From Methylobacterium sp. 2A (GTDB lineage: Bacteria; Pseudomonadota; Alphaproteobacteria; Rhizobiales; Beijerinckiaceae): a DNA stretch of 39,510 nucleotides. A program made the position numbers and the translations under genes. The notes under the pieces were generated by a model. That model searched no databases and was not told the origin of the DNA. It worked only from the letters and a program-made list of their open reading frames with translations. The DNA lies in assembly GCF_009806555.1 (NCBI RefSeq), contig NZ_VUOK01000030.1, positions 726-40,235 of the forward strand, written 5' to 3'. Below, piece by piece: positions 1-7,546 of the stretch (the stretch's first letter is position 1; each line of letters opens with the position of its first letter).

Positions 1-1
1 G

Positions 2-115
2 GCCACCTTCAACCGCCTCAAAGACTTCCGCCGCGTCGCGACCCGCTACGACAAGCTCGCCCGCAACTATGCCTCAGCCCTCGCCCTCGCCGCCGTCATC
101 GCTTTTTGGTGCTGA
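2..115 (+). CDS. IS5-family transposase, C-terminal fragment
   Basis: This reading frame enters from the left edge and ends in TGA at 113-115. The last residues contain the stretch RYDKLARNY followed by an Ala/Leu-rich hydrophobic end. That is the usual C-terminus of IS5-group DDE transposases, where R-Y-D-K-x-A-R-N follows the catalytic glutamate helix. Only about 37 residues are visible, so activity cannot be judged. The tRNA-Glu gene begins only about 20 bp past the stop, so the right end of the element must lie between roughly 116 and 135. No terminal inverted repeat can be assigned without the left end. The family call is by recognition and moderately sure. Confidence 0.7.
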   Translation, partial: ATFNRLKDFRRVATRYDKLARNYASALALAAVIAFWC

Positions 116-135
116 TCGAGTCCAGACCCTAGTGC

Positions 136-211
136 TGGCGCGCCCTACGGGAATCGAACCCGTGTTTTCGCCGTGAAAGGGCGACGTCCTGGACCGCTAG
201 ACGAAGGGCGC
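136..211 (-). tRNA. tRNA-Glu (anticodon TTC)
   Basis: Read on the minus strand, the 76-nt gene starts GCGCCCTTCGTCTAGCGG and ends with AGGGCGC, discriminator G and an encoded CCA. The acceptor arms GCGCCCT/AGGGCGC pair perfectly. The anticodon loop CTTTCAC carries TTC, and the T-arm has GGTTCGATTCC. These are all hallmarks of bacterial tRNA-Glu. It lies directly beside the end of an IS5-type element. Confidence 0.96.
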
Positions 212-317
212 TCTGGCTAGGCCGGGGTTCTATAGTCGGACCGGGGGCGTCCGGCAACCGCCGAACTGCCATATCGTCCGGGTTTGACCGGAGGCCGGCT
301 TGGCGCGATGGAGGGGC

Positions 318-845
318 ATGCCGCAACCGCCTCCTCGCATGACCCTCGTCCTCGGCGGGGCGCGCTCCGGCAAGAGCGCCTACGCGGAGGCGTTGATCGA
401 GGCTTGCCCCAAGCCCTGGCTCTACCTCGCCACCGCCCAGGCCTTCGACGACGAGATGGTCGATCGCATCGCCCGGCATCGCGCGCGGCGGCCGGAAGCG
501 TGGCGCACCCGCGACGTGCCGCTCGCCCTGCCGGAGGCCATCGCGGAGGCGGAGGGGCCGGTTCTCGTCGATTGCCTCACCCTCTGGCTCACCAACCTGA
601 TCCTGGCGGAGGCCGACCTGGAGGAAGCCACGGTGCGGCTCATCGCCGCCTGCGCCCGCGCGCCGGGCCCGCTGGTGCTGGTCGGCAACGAGGTCGGGCT
701 CGGGATCGTGCCCGACAACGCGCTCGCCCGCCGCTTCCGCGACGCCGCTGGGCGCCTGCACCAGCGCCTCGCCATCGCGGCCGACCGGGTCGTGCTGACC
801 GTGGCGGGCCTGCCGCTGATCGTCAAACCTGGAGCCCCCGCATGA
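318..845 (+). CDS. cobU: Adenosylcobinamide kinase / adenosylcobinamide-phosphate guanylyltransferase
   Basis: CobU (CobP in the aerobic-pathway nomenclature) phosphorylates adenosylcobinamide and then transfers GMP to it, giving AdoCbi-GDP in the nucleotide-loop branch of cobalamin synthesis in the cytoplasm. The 175-residue protein has the P-loop GGARSGKS at residues 13-20. It also has the motif DDEMVDRIARHRARRPEAW, in which His54 matches the histidine that carries GMP in the Salmonella enzyme. Length fits the family. ATG 318 has a purine-rich GGAGGGG almost abutting it; an upstream TTG (300) and ATG 339 are alternative starts. Its stop overlaps the cobO start as ATGA, so the two are translationally coupled. 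No cobalamin riboswitch is recognisable in the short gap behind the tRNA. Confidence 0.93.
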   Translation: MPQPPPRMTLVLGGARSGKSAYAEALIEACPKPWLYLATAQAFDDEMVDRIARHRARRPEAWRTRDVPLALPEAIAEAEGPVLVDCLTLWLTNLILAEADLEEATVRLIAACARAPGPLVLVGNEVGLGIVPDNALARRFRDAAGRLHQRLAIAADRVVLTVAGLPLIVKPGAPA

Positions 846-1444
846 ACGAGGACGAAGCCCGCCACCGCGCCAAGATGGAGAAGCGCAAGGCCGTGCAGGA
901 TGCCGAGGTGGCGGCGAAGACCCTCGAGAAGGGCCTGCTGCTGGTCCATACCGGCCCCGGCAAGGGCAAGAGCACGGCGGCGCTCGGGCTGATGCTGCGG
1001 GCGCTCGGCCGCGGCTGGCGGGTCGGCATGGTGCAGTTCATCAAGGGCGGCTGGGACACGGGCGAGCGCCACGCGGTGGCGGCCTTCGGCGACCGGGTCG
1101 TCTGGCACACCCTCGGTGAGGGGTTCACCTGGGAGACGCAGGACAAGGCCCGGGACATCGCCGCCTGCCGCCATGCCTGGGATGTCGCCGAGGGCCTGAT
1201 GGCCGATCCCACGATCCGCCTTCTCGTCCTCGACGAGCTCAACATCGCGCTGCGCTACGACTATCTGGATCTCGACGCGGTGCTGGCGGCCCTTCGCGAA
1301 CGCCGGCCGGACCTGCACGTGGCCGTCACCGGCCGCAACGCCAAGCCGGCCTTGATCGAGGCCGCCGATTGCGTCACCGAGATGGGCAGCGTGAAGCACC
1401 ACTTCGCCGCCGGCGTGAAGGCGCAGGAAGGGATCGAGTTCTGA
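842..1444 (+). CDS. cobO: Cob(I)yrinic acid a,c-diamide adenosyltransferase
   Basis: This is a CobA/CobO-type ATP:corrinoid adenosyltransferase. It attaches the 5'-deoxyadenosyl group to reduced cobalt, making the adenosylated corrin used by CobQ. The 200-residue protein has a basic, charged N-terminal helix and the family P-loop HTGPGKGKST (GPGKGKST at residues 38-45). Downstream are QFIKGGWDTGER, the Walker-B-like LLVLDELNIAL and VTGRNAKPALIEAAD, all characteristic of the family. Length is normal. ATG 842 is preceded by GGAG at good spacing and overlaps the cobU stop (ATGA). Together with cobU and the nearby cobQ it forms a late-cobalamin cluster, interrupted by a convergent nuclease unit. 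Confidence 0.95.
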   Translation: MNEDEARHRAKMEKRKAVQDAEVAAKTLEKGLLLVHTGPGKGKSTAALGLMLRALGRGWRVGMVQFIKGGWDTGERHAVAAFGDRVVWHTLGEGFTWETQDKARDIAACRHAWDVAEGLMADPTIRLLVLDELNIALRYDYLDLDAVLAALRERRPDLHVAVTGRNAKPALIEAADCVTEMGSVKHHFAAGVKAQEGIEF

Positions 1445-1449
1445 GCCGG

Positions 1450-2100
1450 CTACGGGGCCGCCTGAGCCTCGCTCTCGGCCAGCACCGTGCGCAGGATACC
1501 GATCAGATCCGCGACAGCCTCGGGCGGAACGCGCACCTGCAGCGCCCCGTGGGCGACCTGATTGCGCAGCGTCGCGAGCTGCCGCAGTCGGTCGGCCTCG
1601 TCCGGCGTGATGATGCCCTCCAGGGCCATGCGCTCGAGGAGTTGACCGGCCGGCTGCGGGCGCGACACGTCGCCCGGCAGGAACAGGCGGCCGATCGCTT
1701 CGAGGATCGACCAGCCGAGCAGCAGGGCCGCCTCGGGCTGGTCCGCGGCGCGCAGGGTCTCGACCCGCGCAAGGGCGGCGGGGATCTCGTCCCGGGTCAC
1801 GCCCGGCACCGGCCGGTCATCGCTGCCCTCCGGAGCATAGACGATGCGCAGTTCCCAATCGGGATTTTTGGCAAACCGCTCGCTCAGCGCCGCAGCCTTG
1901 GGTGGCGCAGCGGCGTCATCCCGGGCAACTTCGATGGCGATGTTCCTCGGGCGCCCGAGCGCGATGGCATCGGGCTGGTAATCCCGCATGAACGGCGGGA
2001 GCAGGCCGCGCGCCGGCTGCGTGAAGACATCGTAGCCCTCCGCTGTCAGGCGCGACGTGATCAGGTCGAGAACCCGCTGCTCGCGGTCCGTGGCGCTCAT
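1450..2100 (-). CDS. Nuclease-like N-terminal domain fused to HEPN-like C-terminal domain
   Basis: I do not recognise this as a named protein. The 216 residues divide into two parts. Residues 1-90 resemble a restriction-endonuclease fold: a helix, then QPDAIAL with Pro43-Asp44, then RNIAIEV with Glu57. This gives a PD-x12-E-x-X pattern, but the lysine expected two residues after the glutamate is Ala59. Residues 105-210 are all helical and contain LRNQVAHG, in which Arg179 and His184 form the Rx4H motif with a polar residue after the Arg that defines HEPN ribonuclease domains. The ATG overlaps the stop of the upstream RusA-like gene by 4 bp (ATGA), so the two are coupled. The unit ends only 5 bp from the convergent cobO. 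The domain readings are inference from motifs; a toxin or defence role is possible but unproven. Confidence 0.6.
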   Translation of the reverse strand: MSATDREQRVLDLITSRLTAEGYDVFTQPARGLLPPFMRDYQPDAIALGRPRNIAIEVARDDAAAPPKAAALSERFAKNPDWELRIVYAPEGSDDRPVPGVTRDEIPAALARVETLRAADQPEAALLLGWSILEAIGRLFLPGDVSRPQPAGQLLERMALEGIITPDEADRLRQLATLRNQVAHGALQVRVPPEAVADLIGILRTVLAESEAQAAP

Positions 2101-2510
2101 GTCAAATCCTCAAAGGGATCGTCGGACAGCCGGATATATACCAGCGGCCGCGGGCTCTGCAGCGCCTCGGCGAGCGTCGGGCTCGGGTCGGCGAAGGGCA
2201 GGATGTCGCCGGGCTTGAACTTCTGAGCGACAACGCGCTCGACCTGCCCGTCGTTGAGGTAGACGTGCCGGATCAGGGCATCGAGCGTCGGCTTGAGGAT
2301 GTTGTCGATGTCGCCCGTGCGTGGCAGGGCCGTAAAGTAATAGAGCGTGACGGCGACCGGCCGCTCGGTGGCGAAATGGCCCTCCGGCAGAACCGCGTCG
2401 CTCGCCGCCCGGACCTTCGCCTTCCAGGCCTCCTTGGATCGGGCGCGTTTGGCCTGTAGCGAGACCGGCGTACCCGTCACGTTGAACTCGATCGGAAAGG
2501 TCAGGTCCAC
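2097..2510 (-). CDS. RusA-family crossover junction endodeoxyribonuclease
   Basis: RusA-type enzymes are dimeric Mg-dependent Holliday-junction resolvases, usually carried by lambdoid prophages. From GTG 2510 the protein has 137 residues, the normal size. It shows the family core [14 protein letters not shown] followed by VYLNDGQV. Asp67, Asp69, Lys73 and Asp87 align with the E. coli RusA catalytic residues Asp70, Asp72, Lys76 and Asp91, so the active site looks intact. A longer TTG start at 2564 is possible but would overlap the divergent cobQ start region. The 3' end overlaps the start of the nuclease/HEPN gene by 4 bp. No phage genes are nearby, so the context is unusual for a resolvase. 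Family call is firm; biological role is unknown. Confidence 0.85.
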   Translation of the reverse strand: MDLTFPIEFNVTGTPVSLQAKRARSKEAWKAKVRAASDAVLPEGHFATERPVAVTLYYFTALPRTGDIDNILKPTLDALIRHVYLNDGQVERVVAQKFKPGDILPFADPSPTLAEALQSPRPLVYIRLSDDPFEDLT

Positions 2511-2572
2511 GGCGGGCTCGATTCGTGTGCGCCCGAGGATGTGACGATGCCGACAAGCCAGCAAGGGCGGCC

Positions 2573-4030
2573 GTGCCCCGCGCGCTGATGATCCAGGGCA
2601 CCGGCTCGGATGTCGGCAAGTCGCTGCTCGTGGCGGGGCTGGCGCGCGCCTTCACGCAGCGCGGCCTGAGAGTCCGGCCGTTCAAGCCGCAGAACATGTC
2701 GAACAACGCCGCCGTCACCCAGGATGGCGGCGAGATCGGCCGGGCGCAGGCGCTCCAGGCCCGGGCCGCCCGTGTGGCGCCCTCCGTGCACATGAACCCC
2801 GTGCTGCTGAAGCCGCAGAGCGAGGTCGGCTCCCAGGTTGTGGTGCAGGGCCGGATGGTCGCGACCGTCAAGGCGCGCGACTACCAGGCCTGGAAGCCCC
2901 GGCTGATGGACGCCGTCCTGGACAGCTTCGCCCGGCTCGCCGAGGAGGCCGACCTGATCCTCGTCGAGGGCGCTGGCTCGGCCTCGGAAATAAACCTGCG
3001 CGCGGGCGACATCGCCAATATGGGCTTCGCCCGGGCGACCGACACGCCGGTCGTGCTGGTCGGCGATATCGACCGGGGCGGGGTGATCGCCAGCCTCGTC
3101 GGCACCAGGGCGGTGATCGATCCCGACGATGCCGCCATGATCGCGGGCTTCATCGTCAACCGCTTCCGCGGCGATCCGAGCCTGTTCGCCGACGGCATGC
3201 GGATGATCGCCGAGCGGACCGGCTGGGCGGCGCTCGGCCTCGTGCCGCATTTCCCCGACGCCGCCCGCCTGCCGGCCGAGGACGTGCTGGGGCTCGCCGG
3301 CTCGGAATCCCGCGGGCCGGGGACCGTCACGGTGGCGGTGCCGGTGCTGCCGCGGATCGCCAATTTCGATGACCTCGATCCCCTGCGGGCGGAGCCGGGC
3401 GTGGCGGTGGTGCTGGTCCGGCCCGGCACGCCGATCCCCGCGGAGGCCGCCCTCGTGCTGCTGCCGGGCTCCAAGACCACGATCGACGACCTGGAGGCGT
3501 TTCGCCAGGAGGGCTGGGACATCGACCTGCGGGCGCATATCCGCCGGGGCGGCCGGGTGCTCGGCCTGTGCGGCGGCTACCAGATGCTGGGCCAAAGCCT
3601 CGCCGACCCGCACGGGATCGAGGGGGCGCCGCGGACGGTGCCGGGCCTCGGGCTCCTCGACGTCGCGACCGTGATGACGCCGGACAAGCGCCTCGTCGCC
3701 GTCACCGGCACGAGCCTGCCCGACGGCGTGCCGTTCTCGGGCTACGAGATGCATATCGGCGCGACCCAGGGCCCCGACGCGGCAAGGCCGCTGCTGCGCC
3801 TCGCGGATGGGCGCCTCGACGGGGCGGTCTCGGCGGACGGACTTGTGGCGGGGACCTACGTGCATGGCCTGTTCGCCGACGATGCCCAGCGGGCCGCGTG
3901 GCTCGCGCGCCTCGGGACGGCCTCGGCGGGGGTCAGCTACGAGGCCGGGGTCGAGGCGGCCCTCGACGGGCTCGCGCGGCACATCGCGGCCCATGTCGAT
4001 TGCGACCGCCTCCTGGCGCTTGCCCGGTAG
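2573..4030 (+). CDS. cobQ: Cobyric acid synthase (glutamine-hydrolysing)
   Basis: CobQ amidates the b, d, e and g carboxylates of adenosylcobyrinic acid a,c-diamide, using glutamine and ATP, to give adenosylcobyric acid. The N-terminus has the ATPase loop GTGSDVGKS followed by [12 protein letters not shown], which is diagnostic for CobQ. The class I glutaminase domain shows the nucleophile in [10 protein letters not shown] (Cys333) and its histidine in YVHGLF (His431). Starting at GTG 2573, preceded by AAGGGCGG, gives 485 residues, the usual size. An upstream in-frame GTG at 2525 would add 16 unconserved residues, and ATG 2588 would cut into the domain. It is separated from cobO by the convergent RusA unit, so it probably has its own promoter in the 62 bp between the divergent starts. 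Confidence 0.94.
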   Translation: MPRALMIQGTGSDVGKSLLVAGLARAFTQRGLRVRPFKPQNMSNNAAVTQDGGEIGRAQALQARAARVAPSVHMNPVLLKPQSEVGSQVVVQGRMVATVKARDYQAWKPRLMDAVLDSFARLAEEADLILVEGAGSASEINLRAGDIANMGFARATDTPVVLVGDIDRGGVIASLVGTRAVIDPDDAAMIAGFIVNRFRGDPSLFADGMRMIAERTGWAALGLVPHFPDAARLPAEDVLGLAGSESRGPGTVTVAVPVLPRIANFDDLDPLRAEPGVAVVLVRPGTPIPAEAALVLLPGSKTTIDDLEAFRQEGWDIDLRAHIRRGGRVLGLCGGYQMLGQSLADPHGIEGAPRTVPGLGLLDVATVMTPDKRLVAVTGTSLPDGVPFSGYEMHIGATQGPDAARPLLRLADGRLDGAVSADGLVAGTYVHGLFADDAQRAAWLARLGTASAGVSYEAGVEAALDGLARHIAAHVDCDRLLALAR

Positions 4031-4048
4031 CCGCGGGGCGAGCCAGAG

Positions 4049-4063
4049 ATTACTCTGCGTAAT
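4049..4063. promoter_or_regulatory. ATTAC-N5-GTAAT palindrome upstream of MFS transporter
   Basis: Five-base inverted arms ATTAC and GTAAT flank TCTGC. The inner TTACTCTGCGTAA fits the T-N11-A pattern of LysR-type operators. It lies 58 bp before the transporter start, between cobQ and the MFS gene, and is AT-rich against a GC-rich background. No LysR gene is adjacent, so the regulator is unknown. Confidence 0.4.
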
Positions 4064-4120
4064 GTCAGGCCCTCGCCACGAAGGGCCGTGCCCCCAGAGG
4101 GAACGCCCAGAGGAACGCAG

Positions 4121-5467
4121 ATGCCGTCCACGCAAGCCCCGCCCGGGGGGGATCTCGCCGCGAGCACCGTCCGCACGGTGACCCTGCGGCTGATGCCGCT
4201 CCTCGGGCTGCTCTACCTGATCGCCTATATCGACCGGCAGAACGTCTCCTACGCCAAGCTGGAGATGGTCGGCAGCCTCGGGCTCAGCGAGACCGCCTAC
4301 GGGCTCGGGGCCTCGCTGTTCTTCCTCGGCTACTTCCTGTTCGAGGTGCCGGCCAACGTCTTCCTGGAGCGGGTCGGGGCGCGGATCTGGTTCGCGCGGA
4401 TCATGATCACCTGGGGCCTCGTCACCGTGCTGCTCGGCTTCACCCGGGGCGCCGCGACGTTCTACGTGCTGCGCTTCCTGCTCGGCGTCGCGGAGGCCGG
4501 CTTCTTTCCCGGCGTGCTGTTCGCCCTCACGCTCTGGTTCCCGCAGGCCCACCGGGCGCGGATGATCGGCTGGTTCATGATCGCGAGCGCCATCGCCAAC
4601 GCGGTGGGCGCGGCGGTGGGCGGGGCGCTGCTCGGCCTCGACGGGATCCTGGGGCTGGCCGGCTGGCAATGGGTGTTCCTGGCCACCGGCGTGCCGGCGA
4701 TGCTGATGGCCGTCGTGGTGCTGGCCGTCCTGCCGGATGGCCCCGAGACCGCGCCCTGGCTGTCGCAGGCCCAGCGCGACTGGCTCAGCCGGACGCTCAG
4801 GGCCGAGAGCGAGGCCGGGGGCCATGTCGACCACGGCAACCCGTTCGCGGCGCTCCTCGACCGGCGGGTGCTGATGCTGGCGGGCATCTACGTCTTCCTG
4901 CCGCTCGCCGCCTACGGCCTCGGCTACTGGCTGCCCACGGTGGTCAAGGGGTTCGGCGTCTCGAACCTGACCAACGGGCTCCTCAACATCATCCCCTGGA
5001 CCGCCACGGCCATCGCCCTGTGGTGGGTGCCGCGCCACGCCGCCCGCACCAACGCGCAGGGCAACGCGCTGACCTGGCACGTGGTCGGGCCGGCTCTGGT
5101 CGGGGCGGCGGGCCTCGCGCTCAGCGTCGTCCTTCCGGGCAACGCCGTGAAGTTCGCCTGCCTGTGCGTGGCGGCGGCCGGGACTTTTTCGGCGCAGCCG
5201 GTCTTCTGGTCGATGCCCGGGACCTTCCTGCGCGGGGCCACCGCGGCAGCGGGAATCGCGGCGATCAACTCGGTGGGCAATCTCGGCGGCCTCATCGCGC
5301 AGAACGCGGTGCCGTTCATCCGCGACCAGACCCGGAGCGACCTCGTGCCGATGCTGTTCCTGTCGGTCTGCCTCGCGGTGGGGGCGGGCCTAATGTTCGT
5401 GGTGCTCTCGGCCCTGCGGCGGGACGCGGCGCAGCGGGCCGTCCCGGAAGGCGCGCGGACGGTCTGA
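4121..5467 (+). CDS. MFS transporter, anion:cation symporter (ACS) type
   Basis: This 448-residue inner-membrane protein has about twelve hydrophobic segments and a charged central loop (around residues 220-255). The N-terminal LIAYIDRQNVSYAKLEM and the segment LGYFLFEVPANVFLERVGAR are the signatures of the anion:cation symporter family (tartrate, phthalate, hexuronate and nicotinate carriers). Substrates are therefore probably organic acids, but the specific one cannot be read from the sequence. ATG 4121 has AGAGGAAC at a good distance, so it is preferred over an upstream GTG at 4088. A T-N11-A palindrome sits in the promoter. The gene is probably monocistronic; the small membrane-protein gene downstream has its own ribosome binding site. 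Confidence 0.85.
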   Translation: MPSTQAPPGGDLAASTVRTVTLRLMPLLGLLYLIAYIDRQNVSYAKLEMVGSLGLSETAYGLGASLFFLGYFLFEVPANVFLERVGARIWFARIMITWGLVTVLLGFTRGAATFYVLRFLLGVAEAGFFPGVLFALTLWFPQAHRARMIGWFMIASAIANAVGAAVGGALLGLDGILGLAGWQWVFLATGVPAMLMAVVVLAVLPDGPETAPWLSQAQRDWLSRTLRAESEAGGHVDHGNPFAALLDRRVLMLAGIYVFLPLAAYGLGYWLPTVVKGFGVSNLTNGLLNIIPWTATAIALWWVPRHAARTNAQGNALTWHVVGPALVGAAGLALSVVLPGNAVKFACLCVAAAGTFSAQPVFWSMPGTFLRGATAAAGIAAINSVGNLGGLIAQNAVPFIRDQTRSDLVPMLFLSVCLAVGAGLMFVVLSALRRDAAQRAVPEGARTV

Positions 5468-5568
5468 ACGCGCGGCGGGTTTGTGCGTTATCATTCATTG
5501 CGCTGGACAGACCGGCACGATGATGCAAACCCGCGCGCCTGCGGGCCGTCGTCGAGGAGGGCACCGCG

Positions 5569-5745
5569 ATGAGTCAGGGATTTCCGCTTCTGATCCTCGC
5601 CTTCGGGACGCTCGGCGGGATCTGGTTCCTGGCCGCCGCGGCCCGGAAGCAGGTGGCGGACGCCAAGGGCAGCCCGGAACGCTCCAACGTGATCCATCAT
5701 CATGGTGGCGCGCCGCGGCCGAACATGCAGGGCACCGAGCACTGA
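5569..5745 (+). CDS. Small single-pass membrane protein, unknown function
   Basis: This 58-residue frame begins MSQGFPLLILAFGTLGG. One hydrophobic helix spans residues 5-25, then comes a charged and His-rich tail (HHH followed by GGAPRPNMQG). It is short, but ATG 5569 is preceded by the excellent ribosome binding site GAGGAGGG at about 8 bp. GC-rich third codon positions support coding. It lies 101 bp after the MFS gene in the same direction and could be cotranscribed. A mosaic palindromic repeat starts 15 bp after its stop. I recognise no family; a role as a small subunit or regulator of a membrane complex is conceivable only. Confidence 0.6.
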   Translation: MSQGFPLLILAFGTLGGIWFLAAAARKQVADAKGSPERSNVIHHHGGAPRPNMQGTEH

Positions 5746-5759
5746 GCGCCTGAATGTCG

Positions 5760-5863
5760 GGTTCCCAAAGGGCTTGAAGCCCTTTGGCGGGGTGTCGGGG
5801 CAGGGCCCTGACAATTCCAGGGCTCTGCCCTGGACCCGCGAAAGGGCTCGCCCTTTCGAAACC
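5760..5863 (-). repeat. Mosaic palindromic repeat, copy 1 (inverted orientation)
   Basis: A run of stacked inverted repeats fills the gap between two convergent stop codons. It contains CCAAAGGGC/GCCCTTTGG (5765-5787), CAGGGCCCTG (5801-5810), CAGGGC-TCT-GCCCTG (5818-5832) and CGAAAGGGC/GCCCTTTCG (5839-5858), ending GAAACC. Compared with copies 2 and 4 it is inverted. Its CCAAAGGG end therefore faces the stop codon of the small membrane protein 15 bp away. The far end lies 17 bp from the dehydrogenase stop. Confidence 0.85.
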
Positions 5864-5879
5864 CTGGACGTGCCCCCCC

Positions 5880-6794
5880 TCAGCCGGCGGCGATCCGGCG
5901 GCAATGGTCGAGGGCGGCGCCGATCAGGTTGGCGCTGGCCTCGGGCGTGCGGAAGGCTGAGTGCGCCGAGAGGGTGACGTTCGGCAGGCCGGCCAGCGGG
6001 TGATCCGCCGGCAGGGGCTCGACCGTGAACACGTCGAGCCCGGCCTGCGCGACGTGGCCTGTGCGCAGGGCCTCGACGAGAGCATCCTCGTCGATCACGG
6101 CCCCGCGGGCGGTGTTGATCAGGATGGTGCCGGGCTTCATCGCGGCGATGCGCGCGGCCGACAGGAAGCCCCGGGTCTCGTCGGTCAACAGCAGGTGGAG
6201 CGAGACCACGTCGCTCCCGGCGAGCAGCTGCTCCAGGGGCACGAAGGCGACGTCCGGATGGGTTCGGGGCGTGCGGTTCCAGGCGAGCACCCGCATGCCG
6301 ACGCCCCGGCAGAGCCGCGCCATCTCGGCCGCGATCCCGCCGAACCCGACGAGGCCGACGGTCTTGCCGGTGAGCTGCATTCCCTCTTTGCGCAGCCAGG
6401 ATCCGGCGCGCATCGCCCGGTCCATCTCGGCCAAACCCCGGGCGGCCGCCCACATCAGCGCGAAGGCGCATTCGGCCACCGCCGTGTCGCCGTAGCCTTT
6501 GATCGTGTGGACCGTGACGCCGCGCTCCGCCTGGAGCGCCTCCGGGTCCATGTAGCTGCGCGCGCCGGTCCCGAGGAACACCACATGCTTGAGGCCGGCG
6601 CAGGCGCGGGCGACCTCGAGCGGGAGGGCGGTGTGGTCGATCACCGCGATCTCGGCCCCGGCCAGGATCCCCGGCAGGTCCTGCGGGGTGATGGCGGGCT
6701 CGTCGTGGATCGCGAAGGGCGGGTCGTCCGGCCGCAGCAGCCGCCGCGCCACCGCCGCCAGCGTCTCGCTGGCATCCACGAACACCGCGCGCAT
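5880..6794 (-). CDS. D-isomer-specific 2-hydroxyacid dehydrogenase, NAD-binding
   Basis: A cytoplasmic NAD(P)-dependent oxidoreductase of the phosphoglycerate/glyoxylate/formate dehydrogenase superfamily, interconverting a 2-keto acid and a D-2-hydroxy acid. The 304-residue protein has the nucleotide-binding loop GLVGFGGIAAEM near residue 150. The catalytic set follows: Arg in NTARGAVIDEDAL, Glu in DVFTVEPLP and His in LSAHSAF. The dinucleotide loop reads GFGGIA rather than the classical GxGxIG, a common minor variant. ATG 6794 is preceded by GGAGGGG and fits the conserved start better than upstream in-frame codons. Substrate cannot be decided; glyoxylate/hydroxypyruvate or a sugar-derived keto acid are candidates. 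It is transcribed toward the convergent small membrane-protein gene. Confidence 0.85.
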   Translation of the reverse strand: MRAVFVDASETLAAVARRLLRPDDPPFAIHDEPAITPQDLPGILAGAEIAVIDHTALPLEVARACAGLKHVVFLGTGARSYMDPEALQAERGVTVHTIKGYGDTAVAECAFALMWAAARGLAEMDRAMRAGSWLRKEGMQLTGKTVGLVGFGGIAAEMARLCRGVGMRVLAWNRTPRTHPDVAFVPLEQLLAGSDVVSLHLLLTDETRGFLSAARIAAMKPGTILINTARGAVIDEDALVEALRTGHVAQAGLDVFTVEPLPADHPLAGLPNVTLSAHSAFRTPEASANLIGAALDHCRRIAAG

Positions 6795-6897
6795 CCGCCC
6801 CTCCCTGTCCCGCCCCGTCACGATGCGTCGGGAGCGCGGATCGTGCCAAGCCCGGAATGACAGAGTCATCCACGCGTAGGGGAGGCAACAGAACACG

Positions 6898-6924
6898 AAA
6901 AAGGCCGGCCCATCCGGACCGGCC
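6898..6924 (-). terminator. Rho-independent terminator
   Basis: On the minus strand GGCCGG and CCGGCC form a stem around a 10-nt loop and are followed at once by TTTTT (plus-strand A run at 6898-6902). It lies 25 bp after the stop of the membrane protein gene at 6949-7272, which it most likely terminates. Confidence 0.8.
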
Positions 6925-6948
6925 CTGGCGTCTTCCTGTCGAAATGCC

Positions 6949-7272
6949 TCAGCGCTGCAGCGAGGCCGTCTGCGGGGCGATGGTCGGCGGGGTCGCCTGC
7001 GCCACCGTCACGGCGCTGCGGGGCGCCGTCGGCATCCAGCCGGTGGCGCATTGCATGACCAGGGCGAGGCCGAGGGCAACGCAGAGGCCGTTGGCGGCCA
7101 GCCAGAACGGGCGCGCGGCCCGCCGCACGGCGGCCTGAAGCTCCTCGGCCGTCTTGCCCGCCGCCTCGGCGGCGCGATCCGAGATCGGCAGCAGCCACGG
7201 CTCCGTCGGCAGGGCATGGAGACCGGCCATCTCGTTGGAGCCCGGCAGGTTCTGGAACAGTCCGTTCGACAT
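6949..7272 (-). CDS. Small membrane protein, unknown function
   Basis: The 107-residue frame starts at ATG 7272 with GGAGG six bases upstream. The N-terminal half is soluble, including an Ala/Glu-rich helix (SDRAAEAAGKTAEELQAAVRR). It is followed by one transmembrane helix (about residues 55-78, FWLAANGLCVALGLALVM) and a Pro/Thr/Ala-rich tail, presumably periplasmic. No recognised domain. It has its own Rho-independent terminator 25 bp downstream and 274 bp of gene-free sequence upstream, where I saw no clear promoter consensus. Probably a real monocistronic gene; function unknown. Confidence 0.65.
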   Translation of the reverse strand: MSNGLFQNLPGSNEMAGLHALPTEPWLLPISDRAAEAAGKTAEELQAAVRRAARPFWLAANGLCVALGLALVMQCATGWMPTAPRSAVTVAQATPPTIAPQTASLQR

Positions 7273-7546
7273 GTTCGTCCTCCAGATTCGTCCGTGATGT
7301 CCCGGCTTACCGGGCCATTCGTTCATCTGCAGTTAAGGGAAGATTGTGGCTGATGCAAGGTCACGGCCCTTGTCCGGGACCCGCCGGACGCCATGGCGGG
7401 TCCGGCCACGCTTTCCGACCATGCGGCTAAACATCTGATCCGACAGGATCTTCCGGACCGGCTGTGACATCGCCGCATCGAGGTGCGGATCAGCACCGCC
7501 GGAGCCGGGCCGTCCCTGAACGCGCGACGTTCCTGAACGGATTCGT

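Noticed and set aside
212..317. Cobalamin riboswitch upstream of cobU
   Set aside because: The gap after tRNA-Glu is about 100 bp and I could not find a B12-box-like segment; a riboswitch needs roughly 200 nt.
284..1444. One long plus-strand frame spanning the cobU and cobO region
   Set aside because: Only its 3' half is cobO. The 5' half is an out-of-frame reading of cobU, whose own frame encodes the recognisable enzyme.
2501..5080. 859-codon minus-strand frame opposite cobQ and the MFS gene
   Set aside because: It is very rich in Arg, Gly, Pro and His, with no domain, and lies antisense to two clearly recognised genes. This is a shadow of high-GC codon bias.
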